A model generated the notes under the pieces. It was given only the letters and a program-made list of their open reading frames with translations, had not been told where the DNA came from and ran no database searches. A DNA stretch of 64,000 nt from positions 372,001 to 436,000 of the forward strand of contig NZ_CP076853.1 in assembly GCF_018987265.1 (NCBI RefSeq), read 5' to 3'. This DNA is from Rhizobium sp. WYJ-E13 (lineage in GTDB: Bacteria; Pseudomonadota; Alphaproteobacteria; Rhizobiales; Rhizobiaceae). Both the position numbers and the translations under genes were made by a program. Below, piece after piece: positions 19,134-28,441 of this stretch (within the stretch, counting starts at the first letter, position 1; each line of letters opens with the position of its first letter).

Positions 19134-20030
19134 TCAGCGCTCCCAGTAGGGAACCGGGCCGTAGAGCTCGGCCAGAAAATCGATGAACAGCCGAACCTTG
19201 GCCGGCAGGAACTGCCGGCTCGGATAGACCGCCGAGAGCGTGACATTGTGCGAGCCCTCATAGGCCGGCAGCACCTGCACCAGCTTGCCGTTCTTCAGCT
19301 CCTCGCCGATATCCCAGGTGGAGCGCAGCGCAATGCCGAGGCCGGCAATCACCGTTTCGCGGATTACCTCGCTGGAATTGGTGATCAGCATGCCCTCCGG
19401 TCGCAGGCTGAAGGCCCCATCCGGGCCGTCGAGCCGCCAGACGTCGTTGTTGTGAGCCGGCAGGCAGCGGTGCTGTTTCAACTCTTCGATATGTTTTGGC
19501 ATGCCATGGGCGGCGACATAATCAGGTGAGGCGCAGAGCACGCGGCGCACGGGCGCCAGCCGACGTGCGACAAGGCTGGAATCGGTCAGCTCCGCAATGC
19601 GGATGGCGAGGTCGAAGCCGCCGCCGATGATATCGCTGAACTCATCCGTCAGCACCAGGTTGATGACGAGCTCCGGATGCGCCTCCATGAAGGCCTTCAG
19701 ATGCGGCGCGATATGCATCCGCCCGAAGGAGGTGGGGGCGGAGATCTTCAGCGTGCCGTGCATCTGCGCCGAGCGGCCGGAAATATAGAATTCCGCCTCT
19801 TCCAGCCCCGCCAGAATGCCGAGTACGCGGTCGTAAAAGCCCTGGCCGGCTTCCGTCAGCGAGATCTGCCGCGTTGTACGCTGCAGAAGCCGTGTGCCGA
19901 GCCGGTCTTCCAGCCGCTTGATGCGCTTGGAAACGACAGCAGGGGAAAAGCCGAGCGCGCGGCCGGCGAGCGACATGCTGCCGGTCGAAACGACCTTGGC
20001 AAAGATTTCGAGATCACCCAGATTGGTCAT
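19134..20030 (-). CDS. LysR-family transcriptional regulator
   Basis: A 298-aa LTTR of the CrgA/DsdC-like subgroup (start MTNLGDLEIFAKVVSTGSMSLAGRALGFSPAVVSKRIKRLEDRLGTRLL). HTH about 1-62; effector domain 90-295. It is divergent from glcD (start 20167) with a 136-base AT-rich gap, so it may regulate the glycolate oxidase operon. The usual E. coli regulator GlcC is a GntR protein and is not present here. Confidence 0.92.
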   Translation of the reverse strand: MTNLGDLEIFAKVVSTGSMSLAGRALGFSPAVVSKRIKRLEDRLGTRLLQRTTRQISLTEAGQGFYDRVLGILAGLEEAEFYISGRSAQMHGTLKISAPTSFGRMHIAPHLKAFMEAHPELVINLVLTDEFSDIIGGGFDLAIRIAELTDSSLVARRLAPVRRVLCASPDYVAAHGMPKHIEELKQHRCLPAHNNDVWRLDGPDGAFSLRPEGMLITNSSEVIRETVIAGLGIALRSTWDIGEELKNGKLVQVLPAYEGSHNVTLSAVYPSRQFLPAKVRLFIDFLAELYGPVPYWER

Positions 20031-20166
20031 AAGCTTTTATAACTTTTTCCTTTTTGGCATAAGTGCTTAACATTTGCGCCGGTTTCGGGAAAGTGCTAAG
20101 CCGAAGGAACCGTTCGCAGGGAGGATTTGCGGCCGGTTTCCGTGATGCCGGCCGAGGGAGAACGCC

Positions 20167-21606
20167 ATGTCCGACGCCATTTCGTTTCTCGCTCCACGTC
20201 CCGATGTCCTGGCGCGCCGCAAGGAAATCGTTGCCGATCTCATCGATCTCCTGCCGCCGGAATGTCTGATCCATGAAGTGCGCGAACTCGTGCCCTTCGA
20301 GACGGATGCCTTCGTTTCTTACCGCCGCCTGCCGCTCGCCGTCGCCCTGCCACGCTCGACGGCGGAAGTGGCAACCGTTATGAAATACTGTCATCGCTAC
20401 GGCATTCCGGTTGTCCCGCGCGGCGCCGGCACGTCGCTTTCGGGCGGTGCGATCCCGCAGGAAGATGCGGTTGTGCTCGGCCTGTCGAAGATGAACCGCA
20501 TCCTCGAAGTCGACTTCGCCAATCGCTGCGCCGTCGTTCAGGCCGGTGTCACCAATCTCAACATTTCGGAAGCCGTCTCTGCGGATGGTTTCTTCTATGC
20601 GCCGGACCCGAGCTCCCAGCTCGCCTGCACGATCGGCGGCAATATCGGCATGAATTCCGGCGGCGCACACTGTCTGAAATATGGCGTGACGACCAACAAC
20701 CTGCTCGGTGTCAAGATGGTGCTGACCGACGGCACGGTGATCGAGCTCGGCGGCAAGGCGCTGGATGCAGCAGGCTACGATCTGCTCGGCCTCGTCTGCG
20801 GCCATGAGGGCCAGCTCGGCATCGTCACCGAAGCGACCGTGCGTCTCATCGCCAAGCCGGAGGGTGCCCGCCCGGTGCTGTTCGGTTTCGAAAGCTCTGA
20901 GGAAGCCGGCCGCTGCGTTGCCGATGTCATCGCCGCCGGCATCATTCCCGTCGCCATCGAATTCATGGACAAGCCGGCGATCGAGATCTGCGAGGCCTTC
21001 GCCCATGCCGGCTACCCGCTCGATGTCGGTGCGTTGCTGATCGTCGAGGTCGAGGGATCGGAAGCGGAAATGGACGACATGCTGAAAAGCATCGTCGATA
21101 TCGCTCGCACCCATGGCGTCAAGACGGTGCGCGAATGCCAGTCGGCGACCGAAGCGGCACTCATCTGGAAGGGCCGCAAGTCTGCTTTCGGCGCCACCGG
21201 CCGCATCGCCGATTACATTTGCATGGATGGCACGGTGCCGCTGAGCCAGCTTTCGCATGTGCTGCAGCGGACGTCGGAGATCGTCGCAAGTTACGGCCTG
21301 CGCGTCGCCAATGTCTTCCATGCCGGCGACGGCAACATGCATCCGCTGATCCTCTTCAATGCCAATGATCCCGAGGATGCCGCGAAGGCCGAAGCGGCCG
21401 GCAACGATATCCTGAAGCTTTGCGTCGATGCCGGTGGCTGCCTGACCGGCGAACACGGCGTCGGCATCGAGAAACGTGACCTGATGCGCCATCAATATTC
21501 CGAGGCCGATCTTGCCCAGCAGATGGCGGCACGCGCCGCCTTCGACCCGCAATGGCTGCTGAACCCTTCCAAGGTCTTCCCGCTTGAGGGGCGTCCCGCC
21601 GCATGA
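20167..21606 (+). CDS. glcD: glycolate oxidase FAD-binding subunit GlcD
   Basis: Flavoprotein subunit of membrane-associated glycolate dehydrogenase, which oxidises glycolate (and D-lactate) to glyoxylate. The 479-aa protein has the FAD-linked oxidase N-terminal domain with VVPRGAGTSLSGGAIP (about residue 80) and CTIGGNIGMNSGG (about 155), then the FAD-oxidase C domain ending GEHGVGIEKRDLM. Length matches GlcD. Its stop overlaps the glcE start (ATGA at 21603), indicating translational coupling in glcDEF. Confidence 0.95.
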   Translation: MSDAISFLAPRPDVLARRKEIVADLIDLLPPECLIHEVRELVPFETDAFVSYRRLPLAVALPRSTAEVATVMKYCHRYGIPVVPRGAGTSLSGGAIPQEDAVVLGLSKMNRILEVDFANRCAVVQAGVTNLNISEAVSADGFFYAPDPSSQLACTIGGNIGMNSGGAHCLKYGVTTNNLLGVKMVLTDGTVIELGGKALDAAGYDLLGLVCGHEGQLGIVTEATVRLIAKPEGARPVLFGFESSEEAGRCVADVIAAGIIPVAIEFMDKPAIEICEAFAHAGYPLDVGALLIVEVEGSEAEMDDMLKSIVDIARTHGVKTVRECQSATEAALIWKGRKSAFGATGRIADYICMDGTVPLSQLSHVLQRTSEIVASYGLRVANVFHAGDGNMHPLILFNANDPEDAAKAEAAGNDILKLCVDAGGCLTGEHGVGIEKRDLMRHQYSEADLAQQMAARAAFDPQWLLNPSKVFPLEGRPAA

Positions 21607-22802
21607 TCGATCTGGTGCCGGCAAGCGAAGAGGAAGCCGCAGCAATCATCCGTGCGCATGCACAAGAGGGCAGAGCGCTCGCCATCAGCGGTGGCGACAC
21701 GCGCTCAGGCTTCGGCAATGCCGTCGAGGCGGAAGATCGCCTGCGCTCGACCGGCCTTTCCGGCATTGTCGCCTATAATCCGTGTGAGATGGTGATGACG
21801 GCAAAGGCGGGCACGCCGCTTGCCGAAGTCCAGGCAGCGCTGGCCGAAAACAGCCAGATGCTTGCCTTCGAGCCCATGGATCACCGCGCCCTGATGGGCA
21901 CGTCGGGCGAACCGACTATCGGCGGCGTCTTTGCCGCCAATGTCTCCGGTCCGCGCCGCTTCGTGGCGGGTGCGGCGCGCGACAGCCTGCTCGGCATCCG
22001 CTTCGTCAATGGCAAAGGCGAGATCATCAAGGCCGGCGGCCGGGTGATGAAGAACGTCACCGGTCTCGATCTGGTGAAGCTGCTGTCCGGCTCGCACGGC
22101 ACGCTCGGTTTGATGACAGAGGTGACTTTCCGCGTGCCGCCGCGCCCCAAGACTGAGGAAACCATCGTCATCTCCGGTCTCAGCGATGCCGAGGCCGCAA
22201 ATGCCATGGCCGCAGCCATGGCTCTGCCGGTGGAAGTCTCGGGTGCCGCCCATCTGCCGTTGACCGTGACCTGGAAATTCCTCGGCGGCAAGCTGCCGGA
22301 GGGGGAGGCGACAGTGCTGCGCATCGAAGGCCTGCCCGGTTCGGTTGACTCACGCGCGGCAAAGCTTCTGTCGTCGATGGGGTCGTTCGGTCAGGCCACG
22401 AGGCTCGATGCGGCTGCCAGCCGGCAGATCTGGCAGGAGATCCGCGACGTGGCACCCTATGCCGATGGAACCGCACGGCCTGTCTGGCGCGTGTCCATGG
22501 CGCCGAACACCGGCCATCAGCTTGTTGCGGCCTTGAGGCTCGAAGCCGGCGTCGACGCCTTCTATGACTGGCAGGGTGGCCTCATCTGGATGCGCATGGA
22601 AGCCGATCCGGAGGCAGATCTCGTGCGCCGCTTCGTCAAGGCGCTTGGCGGCGGTCATGCGACGCTGGTCCGTGCGCCCGCCAATGCGAGGGCGGCGATA
22701 TCGGCCTTCCATCCCGCGGAAGAGGCCGTGGCATTATTGTCGCGTCGTGTGAAGGAAAAGTTCGATCCGGCGGGGATATTCAATCCGGGCAAGATGGGAT
22801 GA
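21603..22802 (+). CDS. glcE: glycolate oxidase subunit GlcE
   Basis: A 399-aa second FAD-binding-like subunit of glycolate oxidase. It has the FAD-linked oxidase fold (ALAISGGDTRSGFGN near residue 25; LMGTSGEPTIGGVFAANVSGPRR near 100), is shorter than GlcD, and is required with GlcD and GlcF for activity in E. coli. The start overlaps glcD by four bases. A 71-base gap separates it from glcF. Confidence 0.94.
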   Translation: MIDLVPASEEEAAAIIRAHAQEGRALAISGGDTRSGFGNAVEAEDRLRSTGLSGIVAYNPCEMVMTAKAGTPLAEVQAALAENSQMLAFEPMDHRALMGTSGEPTIGGVFAANVSGPRRFVAGAARDSLLGIRFVNGKGEIIKAGGRVMKNVTGLDLVKLLSGSHGTLGLMTEVTFRVPPRPKTEETIVISGLSDAEAANAMAAAMALPVEVSGAAHLPLTVTWKFLGGKLPEGEATVLRIEGLPGSVDSRAAKLLSSMGSFGQATRLDAAASRQIWQEIRDVAPYADGTARPVWRVSMAPNTGHQLVAALRLEAGVDAFYDWQGGLIWMRMEADPEADLVRRFVKALGGGHATLVRAPANARAAISAFHPAEEAVALLSRRVKEKFDPAGIFNPGKMG

Positions 22803-22873
22803 TGGAGATGCTTGTTCCAGAGTATTCACGATCGGCGTCCTTTGTCTCCCCTTCGCCCCGGGAGATCGCGTGA

Positions 22874-24184
22874 ATGCAGACCAACTTCACGCTCGCCCAG
22901 CTTGCCGATCCGCATGTGGCCGAATCCGAGCAGATCCTTCGCAAATGCGTACATTGCGGATTCTGCACCGCCACCTGTCCGACCTACGTCACCCTTGGCA
23001 ACGAGCTCGACAGTCCGCGCGGGCGCATCTACCTCATCAAGGACATGCTGGAAAACGACCGTGCGGCCGATACCGAGGTCGTCACCCATATCGACCGCTG
23101 TCTCTCCTGCCTCGCTTGCACCACGACCTGTCCTTCCGGCGTCGATTACATGCATCTGGTCGACCACGCCCGAGTTCACATCGAAAAGACCTATAAGCGG
23201 CCGTTGATGAACCGGCTGACGCGGGCCATCCTGGCAGCGGTGCTGCCCTATCCCGGCCGCTTTCGGGCAGCGCTTGCGCTGGCCCGTATCGGCCGTCCCT
23301 TTGCCGGCCTGATGCGCGGACCCGCACTGAAACCCTTTGCCGCCATGCTGGCGCTTGCACCATCAAGCATCCCGGCGCCATCGCCTTTCGCCAAACCCGG
23401 CCGCCATGAGCCACAGGCCGAACGCCGCGGCCGCGTCGCGATCCTCACCGGCTGCGCGCAGCCCGTTCTCGATCCCGCCATCAACGAGGCGACCATCCGG
23501 TTGCTGACGCGCCTTGGTATAGAGGTCGTCGTTCCCGAGGGCGAGGCCTGCTGCGGCTCGCTGGTCCACCATATGGGGCGCGAGGAACAGGCGCTTGCCT
23601 CGGCCCGCGCCAATGTCGATGTCTGGACCCGCGAAATCGAAGCTGGCGGCCTCGACGCGATCATCATCACTGCGTCCGGCTGCGGCACGACGATCAAGGA
23701 TTATGGCCATATGCTGCGCCTTGACGCGGCCTATGCCGGTAAGGCGGCGCGCGTCTCGGCTCTTGCCAAGGACATCACCGAATATCTTGTTGGGCTCGAA
23801 CTGCCTGCGCACATGCCGAGGGGCATTACGGTTGCCTATCATTCCGCCTGCTCCATGCAGCACGGCCAGAAGATCACCATGGCGCCGAAGCATTTGCTCA
23901 AGGCGGCAGGTTTTACCGTTCGCGATCCGGCGGAAGGCCATCTTTGCTGCGGCTCGGCCGGTACCTACAACATCATGCAGCCGGATATTTCCGCAGCCCT
24001 GAAGACCCGCAAGGTCAAGAACATCGAGGCCACAAAGGCGGATCTCATCGCGACAGGCAATATCGGCTGCATCACCCAGATCAGATCGGGCACATCAACG
24101 CCGATCCTGCATACGATCGAACTCCTGGATTGGGCTTACGGCGGCTCTGTGCCTGAAAAATTAAGAGGTTTGCCGCTAGCCTGA
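22874..24184 (+). CDS. glcF: glycolate oxidase iron-sulfur subunit GlcF
   Basis: A 436-aa iron-sulfur subunit that passes electrons from GlcDE to the quinone pool. It contains two ferredoxin-like clusters, CVHCGFCTATCP (about residues 25-36) and CLSCLACTTTCP (about 75-86), and two CCG domains with CCGSLVHHMG and CCGSAGTYNI. Together with GlcD and GlcE it forms the complete glycolate utilisation enzyme. malate synthase G (glcB), often linked in other genomes, is not here. Confidence 0.95.
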   Translation: MQTNFTLAQLADPHVAESEQILRKCVHCGFCTATCPTYVTLGNELDSPRGRIYLIKDMLENDRAADTEVVTHIDRCLSCLACTTTCPSGVDYMHLVDHARVHIEKTYKRPLMNRLTRAILAAVLPYPGRFRAALALARIGRPFAGLMRGPALKPFAAMLALAPSSIPAPSPFAKPGRHEPQAERRGRVAILTGCAQPVLDPAINEATIRLLTRLGIEVVVPEGEACCGSLVHHMGREEQALASARANVDVWTREIEAGGLDAIIITASGCGTTIKDYGHMLRLDAAYAGKAARVSALAKDITEYLVGLELPAHMPRGITVAYHSACSMQHGQKITMAPKHLLKAAGFTVRDPAEGHLCCGSAGTYNIMQPDISAALKTRKVKNIEATKADLIATGNIGCITQIRSGTSTPILHTIELLDWAYGGSVPEKLRGLPLA

Positions 24185-24223
24185 AAGTACCGATTCATTG
24201 GCGGATCGCAGGGAGTTTTGGCT

Positions 24224-24664
24224 ATGTGGCGCGGATTGATGGTGCTTGGCGTGTTGCTCGGCGCGGCTGGTGTGGCGCACGCCGATGTCAGATATTTCTG
24301 TTCTGCCGATGACAAGGACGTGCGCTTTACCCTCGAAAGCGCGTTTGAAGACGGCGGTGGCCACAAGCTCATCCATTTTCGCGGTGCGCTGATGCTCAAG
24401 GATGCTTCCAAATCCCAAAGCTTCAACAAGCGGATATTCGAATCGAAGGATCTCACGAACCGCTGGTCGCGCGATGGCGACCTGCGCCTGGAAGTCTTCG
24501 ACACGGAACGTGATGATACTGGAAGCGAGACGCTGGATCTTGCGGTTCTCGCGGGCGAGCATGGCAAGCCTTCGCCGAATTTCGGTGGCACCTACGCGCT
24601 GCGGATCGAAAGCGGCGCCAGCTTCTTCGTTGTGGAAGGCAAGGTGAGCTGCGGCACGAAATAG
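24224..24664 (+). CDS. small exported protein of unknown function
   Basis: A 146-aa protein with an apparent Sec signal (MWRGLMVLGVLLGAAGVAHA, cut before DVRYFC). The mature part is about 126 residues, beta-rich, with two Cys (YFC near the N-terminus and SCGTK near the end) that could form a disulfide. AGGGAG lies eight bases before the ATG at 24224; the in-frame TTG at 24218 is less likely. I recognise no family. It is convergent with the LpxQ-like gene. Confidence 0.7.
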   Translation: MWRGLMVLGVLLGAAGVAHADVRYFCSADDKDVRFTLESAFEDGGGHKLIHFRGALMLKDASKSQSFNKRIFESKDLTNRWSRDGDLRLEVFDTERDDTGSETLDLAVLAGEHGKPSPNFGGTYALRIESGASFFVVEGKVSCGTK

Positions 24665-24680
24665 TCGCGCAGCTCGAATT

Positions 24681-25361
24681 CTACCAGTGGTACGAGATAC
24701 CGACGTTGACCGCGTTGGTGACGATGTTCGTCTTCAGGCGGTCGCCGCTGTCGATCGGAACGTCGACGCGCGAATAGGTGCCCTTGTATTCGACGAAGGT
24801 CGACCAGTGGTCGGTGACGCGGAAGTCGACGCCGGCCTGCGCCTGGAAGGTCACGCCGCCGAATTCGTAGTCGAAGGTCGTGCCCTGGGGACGGGTGACT
24901 TCGACATGCGGAATGTTCACGCCGACACCGGCACCGAGATAGGGTGTCCAGGGCCGCGCCGGGTCCTTGAAGCGGTAGAGGCCGTTGACCGTCACAAGGT
25001 TCAGGCCGTCGGTGAATTCGAAATGCGTCCAGCCCGGCGAACGCGCCATGGTTTCGTCGTCGGCATAGACCTTGTCATGGGTGTAGTCGAGCGACACGCC
25101 CCAGTTCGGCAGGTTGAAGTCGCCGAGCCACCAGGTGACACGGCCGCCGTAATAAGGCGGGCTGCCGAAGGACTTGCCTTCCCAGCCGGCGCTGAAGGAT
25201 GTGCCGTCGGAAACGTCGACGTGGCTGTGCGGTGCCGTCTGGTAACCGCCGTAAATGGAAAATTCCAGATCTTCGGCGGAAGCCGTGCCGGCAATCGATA
25301 CAAGAGCGGAAAACGCAATGCCTGCCAGAAGCGAGGTGGAAAGGCGCAATGCATATGACAT
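24681..25361 (-). CDS. outer-membrane beta-barrel protein, probable lipid A oxidase (LpxQ-like)
   Basis: A 226-aa protein with a cleavable signal (to about residue 29, ASAEDLEFS). The mature part is Gly/aromatic-rich beta-barrel sequence ending VNVGISYHW, with the terminal aromatic typical of outer-membrane proteins. YGGYQTAPHS, WEGKSF, WGVSLDYTHDKVYAD and PYLGAGVGVNIPHVEV resemble the rhizobial LpxQ family, which converts the proximal glucosamine of lipid A to 2-aminogluconate with O2. Assignment is from memory of the family, not a search. The ATG at 25361 fits the signal; an upstream frame extension to 25403 does not. Confidence 0.7.
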   Translation of the reverse strand: MSYALRLSTSLLAGIAFSALVSIAGTASAEDLEFSIYGGYQTAPHSHVDVSDGTSFSAGWEGKSFGSPPYYGGRVTWWLGDFNLPNWGVSLDYTHDKVYADDETMARSPGWTHFEFTDGLNLVTVNGLYRFKDPARPWTPYLGAGVGVNIPHVEVTRPQGTTFDYEFGGVTFQAQAGVDFRVTDHWSTFVEYKGTYSRVDVPIDSGDRLKTNIVTNAVNVGISYHW

Positions 25362-25433
25362 TGAATATCCCCGAACGACCAAAAGGTTATCGGTTCGATT
25401 CATTGGCAGAGTTCTGTGTCACAATTTTAAAGA

Positions 25434-25467
25434 ATAGAAAGGCGCATCCGAGTGCGCCTTTCATTTT
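25434..25467 (-). terminator. intrinsic terminator of L,D-transpeptidase gene
   Basis: The 9-bp stem AAAGGCGCA / TGCGCCTTT with loop TCCGAG lies just beyond the stop of the minus-strand transpeptidase. T-rich sequence flanks both sides. Confidence 0.75.
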
Positions 25468-25482
25468 TACCAGAAGCGTTGC

Positions 25483-26154
25483 TCAACCGCCGAACATGGT
25501 GCGCAGGATGTCGATGCCCTTGTCCTGGAAAGCGACGCTGCCCTGCTTGTTGCCGGGGCCGACGACGATGACTTTGGTGCCGACGGAAACGCGCTTGTAA
25601 AGATGCGACACGTCGTCGTTCATCATGCGAATGCAGCCGGAGGACATGTTGAGGCCGATCGTCCAGGGCTGGTTCGTGCCGTGAATGCGGAAGATCGTGT
25701 CGCGGCCGCCCTTGTAGAGATACATGGCGCGCGCGCCGAGCGGATTGTCCGGGCCGCCGGGCTGAACGGCGGGAAGATTGTGACCCGCACGCGCCTCGCG
25801 GGCACGCATCTCAGCTGGAGGCGTCCAACTCGGCCATTCGGCCATGCGCCCGACCGTCACGACACCAGACCAACCGAAGCCGTCACGGCCGACGCCGATA
25901 CCGTAGCGCGTGGCACGGTTATTACCTTCTACGAGGTAGAGAAACTTGTTGTTGGTGTCGACGATAACAGTGCCGGGCTTCTCGCTGGTGGTAAGGCGAA
26001 CCACGCGCTTGCGGAACTGCGGCTTGATCTCGCGGGTCTGTTTGACGCCCCGCACGGCGTCAGTCGCGGTCATGACCGGCTCTGCGCTGACAGTCACTAC
26101 CGTACAGGACAACGCAACGGCAGCCGCCGCCGCGAGCCTAAGAAATTGCTTCAT
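25483..26154 (-). CDS. L,D-transpeptidase, YkuD/ErfK family (copy 1)
   Basis: A 223-aa exported protein (signal to about residue 24). The YkuD catalytic region reads RIHGTNQPWTIG followed by SSGCIRM, with catalytic His and Cys in HGT and SSGCIR. It makes 3-3 peptidoglycan crosslinks or attaches lipoproteins in the periplasm; rhizobial genomes carry many paralogues. GAAGGAG precedes the ATG. A CTTGAA/TAGCCT-like promoter is possible about 60 bases upstream. It is adjacent to a second paralogue on the same strand. Confidence 0.93.
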   Translation of the reverse strand: MKQFLRLAAAAAVALSCTVVTVSAEPVMTATDAVRGVKQTREIKPQFRKRVVRLTTSEKPGTVIVDTNNKFLYLVEGNNRATRYGIGVGRDGFGWSGVVTVGRMAEWPSWTPPAEMRAREARAGHNLPAVQPGGPDNPLGARAMYLYKGGRDTIFRIHGTNQPWTIGLNMSSGCIRMMNDDVSHLYKRVSVGTKVIVVGPGNKQGSVAFQDKGIDILRTMFGG

Positions 26155-26289
26155 TTTCGATACCCTCTCCTTCAGGACCGCTAGAGGCTAGTCAAATCGG
26201 TTTGAATTTCAAGTCGGAGAGGTGAGGGATACGATTTTTTGCAGGCCAGCGGTCGGCTGTTCTTGCCGCCCGCTGACCGTTATTTGCTC

Positions 26290-27042
26290 TTACATCACGA
26301 TAACGCGGGTGCCGACGTTGACGCGATCGTAAAGGTCGACCACGTCTTCGTTGCGCATGCGGATGCAGCCGGAGGAGACGGCGCTGCCGATTGTCCAGGG
26401 CGCATTCGTGCCGTGAATGCGGTAGAGGGTGGAGCCGAGATACATGGCGCGGGCGCCGAGCGGATTTTCCGGGCCGCCATCCATGCGGGCAGGAAGATAA
26501 TGGCCCTTGGCTGCTTCACGGCTCACCATTTCCGAGGGTGGCGTCCAGTCCGGCCACTCCGACTTGCGGGTGATCTTGTGGGCGCCGGCCCATTCGAAAC
26601 CAGGCTTGCCGACGCCGACGCCGTAGCGGCGGGCCTTGCCACCATCTATAACGAGGTAAAGGAAGCGGTTGTTGGTGTCGATGACAAGCGTACCGGGCCT
26701 TTCCTTCGTGTCGTAGTCGACCATCTGCGGCAGGAACTGCGGCTCGACCTGTCCGCGGATGACGGGAACGCCGGGGCGGATGGCAGACACGGTCTGCGGC
26801 GCCGGCTGCGGCGCGCGCTGGATGACCGTGCGACGCTGCTGGAAAAGGCCGCGTTGCTGGTAGACGACCGGCCGCTGGTAGACGACGGGACGAACCCGGC
26901 CGCCGCCGAGCTGGTTGATCCAGGGAGCGGTGAGGTCAGGGCTCAGCACGACGGGTGGACGGGAGGCGTAGCGGTCGTCTGCAAGGGCGGCCGTGGACAG
27001 AATGCCGAGCATGGCTGCGGCAAGGACAAGGGGTTTCATCAT
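26290..27042 (-). CDS. L,D-transpeptidase, YkuD/ErfK family (copy 2)
   Basis: A 250-aa exported paralogue of the gene at 25483. It has a signal peptide (MMKPLVLAAAMLGILSTAALA), a Gln/Arg/Tyr-rich linker with repeated VVYQ (residues about 50-75), then the YkuD domain with RIHGTNAPWTIG and SSGCIRM. The two share 135 bases of intergenic DNA, so this one may have its own terminator and promoter. The linker, absent from copy 1, could tether or position the domain near peptidoglycan. Confidence 0.93.
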   Translation of the reverse strand: MMKPLVLAAAMLGILSTAALADDRYASRPPVVLSPDLTAPWINQLGGGRVRPVVYQRPVVYQQRGLFQQRRTVIQRAPQPAPQTVSAIRPGVPVIRGQVEPQFLPQMVDYDTKERPGTLVIDTNNRFLYLVIDGGKARRYGVGVGKPGFEWAGAHKITRKSEWPDWTPPSEMVSREAAKGHYLPARMDGGPENPLGARAMYLGSTLYRIHGTNAPWTIGSAVSSGCIRMRNEDVVDLYDRVNVGTRVIVM

Positions 27043-27251
27043 CGGGCGGACTCTCTACAAATGACCGAAAATGCACTGGCGGAATTGTCCGCCTGCGATC
27101 ATGCTGCCACTGCGCCCGCCAGCGAATGGTAAATGCGGATTCATGAAAAGACGAAGGACCGAATAAACTTTTCGTCAGGGTTATCGTTCGGTTTGGAAAG
27201 AAGGTTTGCAAATGGTAAAGCCGTGTTCGCAGGCAGCAAACGAGAAAAAAT

Positions 27252-27877
<626 letters not shown>

Positions 27878-27881
<4 letters not shown>

Positions 27882-28375
27882 AATCGCCCGTGAAATCAAT
27901 TACCACCCTTGCCGCAGCACTTTTTCTGTCCGCCTCCGCAGCCCTTGCGCAGACGCCGCAGCTCGACCCCGGTGAGAAGCTCGAAAAGCTGCAGTTTCCG
28001 GCCGTGACCATGCAGCTGAAAGGCTGGACCAAGTTCGGCAACAGCCATGTCTATACGCTGCCGGTGCGCACCGGCCAGCATGTGAAGATCAGCTTCGAGA
28101 CGAAGAGCAAATATGCCTTTCTCGCGATCTTCGACCTGTCGAAGCCCGATGACGAAGCCTTTTTCGGCACCGATGAGGACGGTACGAGCTACGAGACGAC
28201 GGTCAAGGAAAACGCCACCTGGCTGCTGCGTCCCTATTATTCCAAGGTCTCCCCGCGCCGCGGGCTAGGCGCCCCCTATAGTATCCTGATCGAACCGCTT
28301 GCCGCAGCACCCCAGCCGACGCAACCGGCACCTGCCCAGCAGGAGCAGCCGTCCCTCTTTCCGAAGCGGAAATAG
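27878..28375 (+). CDS. exported protein of unknown function
   Basis: A 165-aa protein with a signal peptide (to about residue 24, ALAQTPQ). The mature region contains a beta-rich domain (about 45-135: LKGWTKFGNSHVYTLPVRTG ... KENATWLLRPYYSK) and a Pro/Gln-rich C-terminal tail. The domain looks like a periplasmic binding or inhibitor fold; I cannot name a family. The start overlaps the tag stop by four bases. Confidence 0.7.
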
Positions 28376-28379
28376 ACCA

Positions 28380-28426
28380 GCAATTTCAGCAGCAAAACTG
28401 TGCAGCGGTTTTACGTTCGGAATTGC
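28380..28426. repeat. nested palindromic intergenic repeat, copy A
   Basis: Outer arms GCAATTTC and GGAATTGC (one mismatch) enclose an inner GCAAAAC...GGTTTTAC stem. It begins five bases after a stop codon. It is similar to the copy at 42497 and resembles a repeat that I recall as widespread in rhizobial and agrobacterial intergenic DNA. Confidence 0.65.
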
Positions 28427-28441
28427 GCGGGAATAAGGAGC

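Noticed and set aside
20014..21645. 543-aa minus-strand frame opposite glcD
   Set aside because: Antisense to glcD, overlaps the LysR start, no motifs.
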